From Pseudomonadota bacterium (GTDB lineage: Bacteria; Pseudomonadota; Alphaproteobacteria; Reyranellales; Reyranellaceae): a stretch of 9,589 bases of DNA. Under the pieces are notes generated by a model. It was not told the DNA's origin. It did not search any database and worked only from the letters and a program-made list of their open reading frames with translations. This document shows positions 1 through 5,117 of this stretch, piece after piece (position 1 is the first letter of the stretch; each line of letters begins with the position of its first letter). A program made the position numbers and the translations under genes. The DNA is taken from contig JAEZHS010000503.1 in the NCBI GenBank assembly GCA_023436825.1, forward strand, positions 1 to 9,589, read 5' to 3'.

Positions 1-1
1 C

Positions 2-32
2 CTCATGGTTCATGAGCGCGCGGGACGCGCGC
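2..32. other. Two adjacent tight hairpins upstream of the dipeptidase gene
   Basis: Two perfect inverted repeats lie side by side. CTCATG (2-7) pairs with CATGAG (11-16) around a GTT loop, and GCGCGCG (16-22) pairs with CGCGCGC (26-32) around a GGA loop. No T-run follows, so this is not a canonical intrinsic terminator. Two plus-strand frames are open from the window edge and stop at 48-50 and 53-55. The stretch may therefore be the tail of an upstream gene; one frame ends in MSARDARGPEDK before its TGA at 48-50. It could instead be a structured leader. The two cannot be told apart without upstream sequence. Confidence 0.4.
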
Positions 33-72
33 GGTCCGGAAGACAAATGACTTGAGCGGATTGGAACGGACG

Positions 73-1404
73 ATGAGACTCCACTGGCGCGATCTTGGAA
101 GCTCTCGCGCCGATAGGGCCGACGGCAAATTCGTCGAGCTCACGGGCTTTCCGCTTTCATCGCTGGCGATACCGACCGCCGACCGCTTCGTGATGATGGC
201 CGAGCCCGGCTGCTGCGCGGGCTGCGTGCCGGCCAACCCGCTGGCCGTGGTCGAGGTCTTCGCCGACCAGCCGCTGAAGCTCGGCACCGGGCCGTTGCGC
301 CTCACAGGCACCTGGCGGGTCTCGTCCGATGCCGACGGCTGGCGCTACCAGCTCCATGGCGCCGAGGTGAAGCGTGGCGTGACCCGGCGCGCGCTGATGG
401 CGGCGGGCCCGCTCTTTTGCCTGCCGGCGGTGGCGGCGATGGCGCAGGCCGACGGCATGGCGGTCGATGTCCACAGTCATGCCGGCAACCTGATCCAGGT
501 GAGCTACGGTCGCGGCAGTTTCGGGCCGGTGGCCGAGCCGATGCGCCAGGGCGGCGTGTCGGCGATCTGCCTCGCTGTCGCCTCGGACGGGCCGATCATC
601 AAGACCATGGACGGCCGCCTGCGGCCAAGCCGAGATCCGCGTCCGGGCGAGCTCTACGATTTCACGCGGCGGTCGTTCGAGAAGATCCACACGCTGGCAG
701 GCGAGCAGCAATTGCCGCTCCTCAGGACGGCAGCGGATCTCAACGGCGCGCGCGCAAGCCGGCCGTCGATCATCGTCTCGTCCGAAGGCGCCGATTTCCT
801 CGAGGGCAGGATCGAGCGCCTCGACGAAGCCTACCAGCGCTGGGGGTTGCGGCATCTGCAGCTCACGCACTATCGGCCCAACGAGCTGGGCGACATCCAG
901 ACGGAGCCCAGCGTGCATGGCGGCCTGACGGCGTTCGGCGTCGAGGTCATCCGACGCTGCAACCAACTGGGCATCGTGGTCGACGTGGCGCACGGCACCT
1001 ACGAGTTGGTCAAGAAGGCGGCGTCGGCGACCACCAAGCCGCTGGTGCTGTCGCACACCTCGCTGACCGAGCGGCCGGCGGCGTGGACGCGACGCATCCT
1101 GCCCGATCATGCGCGCGCCATCGCCGCGACCGGCGGCGTCATCGGCATCTGGCCGGTCCTGGCCTACTTCCCCAACATCGTGGCCTATGCCGACGGCTTT
1201 GCGCGCATGGTCGATGTCGTCGGCATCAACCATGTCGGCTTGGGCACCGACCAGCTCGGCCTGCCCGGCGGCAGCACGATGCCGAGCTATGCCGATCTGC
1301 CGCAATTGGCTGCCGCTTTGCGCCGCAGATTCTCGCCCGAGGAAACGGCCAAGCTGCTGGGCGGCAATTATCGGCGGGTCTTTGCCGCTAGCCTGCCTAA
1401 CTGA
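73..1404 (+). CDS. DUF3299-like domain fused to Tat signal and M19 dipeptidase-like metallohydrolase
   Basis: 443 aa from ATG 73, which has a weak GGA 7 nt upstream; a TTG at 52 would add 7 residues. Residues 1 to about 98 resemble DUF3299-type small periplasmic proteins: an opening LHWRDL, then DGKFVELTGF, a CCAGC cysteine cluster (C47, C48, C51), and a closing GTWRV. A twin-arginine-like signal follows (KRGVTRRALMAAG, R105-R106, then a hydrophobic stretch ending AAMAQA). The rest is an M19 dipeptidase fold. Residues matching the renal dipeptidase zinc site are H134, E238, H307 (VDVAHG), H328 (LSHTSL) and D393 (GLGTDQLG), with family-like spacing (H307 to H328 is 21 residues, as in the human enzyme). 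The usual HxD reads HSH (136 is His). The family cleaves dipeptides or related amides; the substrate here is unknown. A Tat signal inside a fusion is odd: the hydrolase may start separately at GTG 367. Confidence 0.8.
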   Translation: MRLHWRDLGSSRADRADGKFVELTGFPLSSLAIPTADRFVMMAEPGCCAGCVPANPLAVVEVFADQPLKLGTGPLRLTGTWRVSSDADGWRYQLHGAEVKRGVTRRALMAAGPLFCLPAVAAMAQADGMAVDVHSHAGNLIQVSYGRGSFGPVAEPMRQGGVSAICLAVASDGPIIKTMDGRLRPSRDPRPGELYDFTRRSFEKIHTLAGEQQLPLLRTAADLNGARASRPSIIVSSEGADFLEGRIERLDEAYQRWGLRHLQLTHYRPNELGDIQTEPSVHGGLTAFGVEVIRRCNQLGIVVDVAHGTYELVKKAASATTKPLVLSHTSLTERPAAWTRRILPDHARAIAATGGVIGIWPVLAYFPNIVAYADGFARMVDVVGINHVGLGTDQLGLPGGSTMPSYADLPQLAAALRRRFSPEETAKLLGGNYRRVFAASLPN

Positions 1405-1417
1405 GCAGCGGCAGGCT
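1390..1417. terminator. Hairpin across both stop codons of the convergent gene pair
   Basis: AGCCTGCC (1390-1397) and GGCAGGCT (1410-1417) are perfect 8-nt reverse complements around a 12-nt loop. The loop contains the dipeptidase TGA (1402-1404), and the left arm touches the kinase stop (1397-1399 on the minus strand). A third copy, GCCTGC at 1425-1430, can also pair with GCAGGC (1411-1416), giving an alternative stem. There is no T-run on either side. A role as a bidirectional terminator or mRNA 3'-end stabiliser is inferred from position only. Confidence 0.35.
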
Positions 1418-2830
1418 GATCGTCGCCTGCAGTCCCTTCGCGCGGTTGATGAGGATGACATCGCCGCCGTGGTGGCGCGCGATGGCGCGGGCGATGGACA
1501 GGCCGAGCCCGACCCCGCCGGTCTCGCGATTGCGCGAATTCTCCAGGCGATAGAAGGGTGCGAAGACCTGCTCCATCACCTCGTCCGGAATGCCCGGTCC
1601 ATCGTCTTCGATGACGATGTCGATGCTCTTCGAGGTGCGCGAGACGCCGACACGGGCGCATTCACCATAGCGAACGGCATTCTCGATCAGGTTGCGGATC
1701 GCTCGGCGCAGTGCGTCGGGCCTGCAGCGGTAGTTGATCGCGGCGCCTTCGACGAAGGAGACATTGTGGCCAAGCTCCGCCAGGTCGTCGCACAGGCTTT
1801 CCACCAGGGCGGACAGATCGACGGCGCGGGTCGCTTCGGCCGTGGCCTCTTCCTGCGCGAAGGCGAGAGTGGCCTCCGTCATCGTCTGGATCTCGCCGAT
1901 GGTCTTCAGCATCTTCTCCTGGACCTCGGGGTCGGTCACGAACTCGGCGCGCAATCTCAAGGAGGTGAGTGGCGTTCGCAGGTCGTGGCTGATGGCTGCC
2001 AGCATGCGCGTCCGATCCTTGACGAAGCGGTCCAGGCGCTCCTGCATGCGATTGAAGGCTTCGGCCGTCTGCCGGATGTCGTCCGGTCCCGATTCGGGCA
2101 GCGGCTTGACGGATTCGCCGCGGCCGAGAGCTTCCGCCGCGACCGCAAGACGGCGCATTGGCCTTGCGATGCTCCGTGCGACGAAGACGGCGATCAGGGA
2201 CAGGATCACCGCCGTTATGCCGAGCGAGATTCCTGACTGCGACGTCCACATGGAGTTCGCAATCGTCTTGGAGTAGGCTGCATTGAGCCAGGCGCCGGTC
2301 TCCAGGCGCACCGCGATCCCCATACCTTTGGATTCGTCGAGATAGAGGAATTTCGCCGGTCGCGAGAGCGGCCATGCGTGCGCCGGAAGCGTCGCCCAGG
2401 TCAGATGCGCCATCGCGGCGGCGGCGGCGACGATGCTGCCCGAGGGATAGGGCGCTTGCAATGCCTGCCGCTCCACCAGGCGCTGGCCATGGACCGACTG
2501 CGACAGCGTTGGCAGCGGCTGGGCGAGCACGGTCCACGCCTCGTGCCGCCAGGCAGTGCTGTCGACGGGTTCGTCGCGCGTGACCCAGAACCGCGTATAT
2601 GCCGTGTTGCTGGCATTCAGGATGTCGTTTTCGAGCGTCGGCGGCGTCGTCTCGAGCAATTGGGCGAGGGAAGCGGTCCGAACGAGGAACTCGCTCTTGG
2701 CGGCCATGAACAGGGCCCGGCCGCGCTCGTCCCACGAGATCATGAACCCGATGACCTGTGAAAGGCCGAGGGCCAGCAGCATCGCGACGATGATCTGCGC
2801 AGCAAGGCTGCGTGCCCACAGGCGTTTCAT
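1397..2830 (-). CDS. Membrane sensor histidine kinase (EnvZ-like HAMP/HisKA/HATPase)
   Basis: 477 aa, near full length for this class. TM1 spans about 10-32, an extracytoplasmic sensor region about 33-198 (no family recognised), TM2 about 199-219, and a HAMP linker about 217-270. The dimerisation/phosphoacceptor helix carries AAISHDLRTPL with H282 as the phosphorylated histidine. The ATP-binding domain shows an N box (RNLIENAVRYG, N380/N384), a G1 box (EDDGPGIP, 409-415), an F box (FAPFYRLE) and a G2 box (GGVGLGLSIA, 438-447), so the kinase looks active. Its ATG overlaps the regulator stop as ATGA (2827-2830), and a strong GGAGGAGG (2832-2839, minus strand) lies just upstream, implying coupled expression. 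It presumably phosphorylates the adjacent regulator. Its last codons overlap the convergent dipeptidase gene by 8 nt. The stimulus cannot be read from sequence. Confidence 0.93.
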   Translation of the reverse strand: MKRLWARSLAAQIIVAMLLALGLSQVIGFMISWDERGRALFMAAKSEFLVRTASLAQLLETTPPTLENDILNASNTAYTRFWVTRDEPVDSTAWRHEAWTVLAQPLPTLSQSVHGQRLVERQALQAPYPSGSIVAAAAAMAHLTWATLPAHAWPLSRPAKFLYLDESKGMGIAVRLETGAWLNAAYSKTIANSMWTSQSGISLGITAVILSLIAVFVARSIARPMRRLAVAAEALGRGESVKPLPESGPDDIRQTAEAFNRMQERLDRFVKDRTRMLAAISHDLRTPLTSLRLRAEFVTDPEVQEKMLKTIGEIQTMTEATLAFAQEEATAEATRAVDLSALVESLCDDLAELGHNVSFVEGAAINYRCRPDALRRAIRNLIENAVRYGECARVGVSRTSKSIDIVIEDDGPGIPDEVMEQVFAPFYRLENSRNRETGGVGLGLSIARAIARHHGGDVILINRAKGLQATISLPLLS

Positions 2831-3546
2831 GCCTCCTCCACTTCGGCGGTGAAGCTGTAGCCGCCGCCCCAGTGGGTCTTGATCAGTACCGGCATCTTGG
2901 GATCGAGCTCGATCTTCTTGCGCAGCCGACTGACCTGATTGTCGATGCTTCGGTCGAAGGCTTCCGCCGCGCGACCTGCGGTGAGATCGAGGAGCTGGTC
3001 GCGGGTCAGCACCAGGCCGGCGTGATCGAGGAAGGCCTTGAGCAGGCGGAACTCGGCCGTGCTCAGCGGCACGCCGACGCCTTCGGCATTCACCAGCTCG
3101 CGCCGTCCCACATTGAGCAGCCAGCGGTCGAAGCGGATCGCCTTGGCCTTCAGCTTGTCGCGTTGCGGCGGCAGGCTGTTCACGCGCCGCAGCACCGCTT
3201 TGATGCGCGCCAGCAGCTCACGGGGATTGAACGGCTTCGTCAGATAGTCGTCGGCGCCGATCTCGAGGCCGATGATACGCTCGGTCTCCTCGGCCATCGC
3301 CGTCAGGAAGATGATGGGCAGGTTCGTCGTGCTGCGCAGATGGCGGCAGACGGACAACCCATCCTCCCCCGGCATCATGATGTCGAGAACGACGAGATCC
3401 GGAGCGCTGCGCTCCAGGAGCCGACGCAACGCGGCGCCGTTCTCGGCGACGCTGACGCGATAGCCGTGCTGGCCCAGGTATTTGCTGACGAGATCGCGAA
3501 TGTCGCGATGGTCATCGACCAGGGCAATGTGGGGTGCGGGATCCAT
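2827..3546 (-). CDS. OmpR-family response regulator
   Basis: 239 aa from the ATG at 3546, preceded by a modest GGA (7-nt spacing). A TTG at 3558 would add four residues with no better ribosome site. The receiver domain (about 5-118) has the acidic pair D11-D12, phosphoacceptor D55 (VVLDIMMPG), T82 and K104 (LTKPF). The C-terminal winged-helix DNA-binding domain (about 133-233) shows the expected LSTAEFRLL, the recognition-helix segment RSIDNQVSRLRKKIE, and a wing reading IKTHWGGGYSF in place of the usual TVRGxGY. It should bind tandem repeat sites and control transcription when phosphorylated by the downstream kinase. It is the first gene of the minus-strand pair and is divergent from the cyclase gene, so the shared region 3547-3730 is a natural place for its own sites. 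The regulon is unknown. Confidence 0.93.
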   Translation of the reverse strand: MDPAPHIALVDDHRDIRDLVSKYLGQHGYRVSVAENGAALRRLLERSAPDLVVLDIMMPGEDGLSVCRHLRSTTNLPIIFLTAMAEETERIIGLEIGADDYLTKPFNPRELLARIKAVLRRVNSLPPQRDKLKAKAIRFDRWLLNVGRRELVNAEGVGVPLSTAEFRLLKAFLDHAGLVLTRDQLLDLTAGRAAEAFDRSIDNQVSRLRKKIELDPKMPVLIKTHWGGGYSFTAEVEEA

Positions 3547-3573
3547 GGTGTCGTCCAACCGACCAGTGAGTTA

Positions 3574-3586
3574 CTGCAATGTGCAG
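3574..3586. promoter_or_regulatory. Short inverted repeat upstream of the response regulator
   Basis: CTGCA-ATG-TGCAG is a perfect 5-bp inverted repeat with a 3-nt spacer, about 28 nt upstream of the regulator ATG in the divergent intergenic region. The position suits an operator for autoregulation, but the motif is short and matches no named site. A second weak pair, CCGCCC (3591-3596) and GGGCGG (3625-3630), flanks an A-rich stretch (3599-3604). No convincing -35/-10 pair was found for either divergent gene; CATATT at 3693-3698 is a possible -10 for the cyclase gene without a good -35. Confidence 0.3.
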
Positions 3587-3663
3587 AAAGCCGCCCTGAA
3601 AAAAGTTTATCAGAATGTGTCGACGGGCGGTTCTGGGACACTCAGTGACTCAAAACACCGTTC

Positions 3664-3684
3664 GCCGACAGAGCCCTGCGACAG
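3664..3684 (+). repeat. 21-bp near-repeat, copy 1 (upstream of cyclase)
   Basis: This 21-nt stretch matches 4480-4500 at 17 of 21 positions, including the identical 9-mer CTGCGACAG at the right end. It contains two tandem half-sites, CCGACAG and GCGACAG, 13 nt apart. It ends 46 nt before the cyclase start codon, a suitable place for a promoter element or activator site. Shared transcription control with the iorA operon is an inference. Confidence 0.4.
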
Positions 3685-3719
3685 ATGCCTCCCATATTGG
3701 GCCGACCAGATCGAAAACC

Positions 3720-3724
3720 AGGGG
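3720..3724 (+). promoter_or_regulatory. Ribosome binding site that sets the cyclase start
   Basis: AGGGG sits 6 nt before ATG 3731. This favours 3731 over the earlier in-frame ATG at 3482, which would overlap the divergent regulator gene and add 83 residues resembling no cyclase sequence. Confidence 0.7.
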
Positions 3725-3730
3725 TCGAAC

Positions 3731-4411
3731 ATGATGCACGGACAGCCCGACTCGAGCCATCGAATCCCCTTCGCGATGCCGTGGGCGTTCGACGGATCGA
3801 CCTTGATCTGCGGCACGCCGCAGATGGAGCAGGCTTTTGGCGTCGTCTTGTTCGTCGACATCGTGGGATTTACCACGCTGTCTGAAGAGATCGACCCGGT
3901 TGAAGTTTTCACCCTGCTGTCCGGATTTCATCGTGAAATGGCCAGGCAGATCGCCAGTCATGGCGCGACCCTCGACGATTATGTCGGCGACGGCGCGGTG
4001 GCGATGTGGCTCGCTCCCCATTTGGAGGTGTCGATGCTGCAGGACGCGATCTCTTGCGGCTTCGCCATGCGTGGGGCGATGGAAAGCTGGAACCGCGATC
4101 GTCCCGCGGCGCTGCCCGCCGCCCGCATCGGCATCGGAATCCATGCCGGTCCGCTGGTCGTCGGCGCCACCGGGCTGCCGGGGCGCAGCAAGCTCGGCGC
4201 CTTCGGCGACACGGTGAATGTCGCCAATCGGATCGAGCGGATGACCCGCACCCTCGGCGCCGATCTCGTCGTTTCCGACGATCTCTTTCGCATGCTGGCC
4301 ACGGAAGTGCCAGCCGATGAAAGGCTTTGCTCGTTTCCGCATGCGCTGACCACGCGTCTGCCGGAGCGCGGTCGTCCGATCCGGCTTCGCCCTGCGCTGT
4401 CCATCGGCTGA
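3731..4411 (+). CDS. Soluble class III adenylate/guanylate cyclase domain protein
   Basis: 226 aa. It holds one class III cyclase catalytic domain (about 36-195) with a short N-terminus and no membrane, HAMP, GAF or receiver segment visible. Metal-binding aspartates are present: D43 in FVDIVGFTTL and D87 in DDYVGDGAVAMW. The transition-state Asn and Arg are present in GDTVNVANRIE (N163, R167). The two purine-selecting positions look non-canonical: the usual Lys before GDG aligns with D83, and the usual Asp/Thr before the GDTVN segment aligns with G156. Activity is likely, but the choice between cAMP and cGMP cannot be called. The gene stands alone, divergent from the two-component genes and 241 nt ahead of the iorA operon. 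The input may be another protein or cell state. A truncated or regulatory non-cyclase role is possible but less likely given the intact metal site. Confidence 0.88.
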   Translation: MMHGQPDSSHRIPFAMPWAFDGSTLICGTPQMEQAFGVVLFVDIVGFTTLSEEIDPVEVFTLLSGFHREMARQIASHGATLDDYVGDGAVAMWLAPHLEVSMLQDAISCGFAMRGAMESWNRDRPAALPAARIGIGIHAGPLVVGATGLPGRSKLGAFGDTVNVANRIERMTRTLGADLVVSDDLFRMLATEVPADERLCSFPHALTTRLPERGRPIRLRPALSIG

Positions 4412-4437
4412 GAGCGGCAGATGTATCAAAGTGTGCG

Positions 4438-4490
4438 ACTGTGCCGGCGCGCGACAACTGGCGACAAGAAACGCGATTTGCCGGCACAGT
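4438..4490. promoter_or_regulatory. Perfect 11-bp inverted repeat between the cyclase gene and the iorA operon
   Basis: ACTGTGCCGGC (4438-4448) and GCCGGCACAGT (4480-4490) are exact reverse complements separated by 31 nt. There is no T-run after the right arm, so an intrinsic terminator for the cyclase gene is not well supported. The loop contains two GCGACAA copies, and the right arm is the left part of the 21-bp near-repeat. It could be a pair of operator half-sites bound by looped regulators, or a large RNA hairpin. Confidence 0.45.
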
Positions 4491-4500
4491 TCTGCGACAG
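4480..4500 (+). repeat. 21-bp near-repeat, copy 2 (upstream of iorA)
   Basis: This is the partner of 3664-3684 (17 of 21 identical). Its left half is also the right arm of the 11-bp inverted repeat, and its right half contains one of the GCGACA hexamers. It lies 152 nt before the iorA start codon, further away than copy 1 is from the cyclase gene. Confidence 0.4.
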
Positions 4501-4550
4501 GGCCATGCGAACGTCCGGCCCTGCAACGTTCGAGCAAACCTGACCTGCCG

Positions 4551-4584
4551 ATGGTTTTCGGCATCACACATCTGTGAGAACCAT
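4551..4584. promoter_or_regulatory. Nested inverted repeats upstream of the iorA operon
   Basis: An outer pair, ATGGTT (4551-4556) and AACCAT (4579-4584), encloses a perfect inner pair, TCACA-CATC-TGTGA (4564-4577). The inner half-sites are those of a CRP/FNR-like site but in the reverse order and with a 4-nt spacer, so this is not a standard CRP box. It lies 69 nt upstream of the iorA start, within promoter range. An operator function is inferred; no clear -35/-10 was found nearby. Confidence 0.4.
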
Positions 4585-4652
4585 GCGATCGCTGGCCGCT
4601 CGCGGAGCGCTCGGCTAGGCTCGCGACACAACTCCAACGACGGGAGACCGGG

Positions 4653-5102
4653 ATGGCTGTCATCAACGTCAATGGCAAGGCCCTCAATCACAACGCCGAC
4701 CCGCGGACGCCGCTTCTCTGGGTCTTGCGCGAGCAGCTCGGCCTCGCCGGGACCAAGTACGGCTGCGGCATCGCGCAATGCGGCGCCTGCACCGTCCATA
4801 TCGACGGTGTCGCCACGCGCTCCTGTCAGGTGCCGGTGAACTCCGTCGGCAACAAGAAGGTCGTCACCGTCGAGGGACTCGCGGCCGACGGCACGCTGAA
4901 CAAGATCCAGGCGGCCTGGGTGGCGGCCGACGTGCCCCAGTGCGGCTACTGCCAGAGCGGCATGGTGATGGCGGCCACCGCCTTGCTCGCCGCCAAGCCC
5001 AACCCGACCGACGCCGACATTGATGCGGCCATGACCAACATCTGCCGCTGCGGTACTTACGTGCAGGTGCGCGAGGCGATCCATGCCGCGGCCAAGGCCT
5101 AA
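4653..5102 (+). CDS. iorA: Isoquinoline 1-oxidoreductase-type [2Fe-2S] subunit (IorA-like)
   Basis: 149 aa, standard length for the small iron-sulfur subunit of xanthine dehydrogenase family enzymes. The plant-type ferredoxin domain has the four cluster ligands C38, C43, C46 and C58 ([16 protein letters not shown]). The second, helical [2Fe-2S] domain has C97, C100, C131 and C133 (QCGYCQSG and NICRCGTY). It passes electrons from the molybdenum centre in the large subunit to an outside acceptor. It has no signal peptide, so it would reach the periplasm only by folding with the Tat-targeted large subunit. GGGAG (4642-4646) 6 nt before the ATG supports the start. It heads the operon, 15 nt before iorB. 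The family is secure; the real substrate is unknown and need not be isoquinoline. Confidence 0.93.
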   Translation: MAVINVNGKALNHNADPRTPLLWVLREQLGLAGTKYGCGIAQCGACTVHIDGVATRSCQVPVNSVGNKKVVTVEGLAADGTLNKIQAAWVAADVPQCGYCQSGMVMAATALLAAKPNPTDADIDAAMTNICRCGTYVQVREAIHAAAKA

Positions 5103-5117
5103 GGGGAGGATGCGATC

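Larger units (their letters stand above)
4451..4628 (+). repeat. Cluster of GCGACA direct hexamers upstream of iorA
   Basis: GCGACA occurs on the plus strand at 4451-4456, 4461-4466, 4494-4499 and 4623-4628, with GCGAC also at 4435-4439. The first two full copies are exactly 10 bp apart, one helical turn, which is typical of response-regulator sites. Another copy lies upstream of the cyclase gene (3678-3683). All share orientation. The binding protein is unknown. Confidence 0.4.

Noticed and set aside
157..1461. Minus-strand open frame opposite the dipeptidase gene
   Set aside because: The translation is dominated by Arg, Ala, Asp and His without recognisable motifs, while the plus-strand frame has the whole M19 metal site.
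2812..3648. Plus-strand open frame opposite the response regulator
   Set aside because: It is a shadow of the OmpR-type gene, whose receiver and winged-helix motifs are intact on the minus strand.
4597..4612. CGCTC-GCG-GAGCG hairpin and GAGCGCTC palindrome before iorA
   Set aside because: It is short and made only of GC-rich words common at this base composition, with no T-run or spacing that points to a function.
4412..4652. Possible riboswitch (such as a molybdenum-cofactor RNA) ahead of the Mo enzyme genes
   Set aside because: No known riboswitch core could be recognised by eye. The visible structure is better described as separate inverted and direct repeats.
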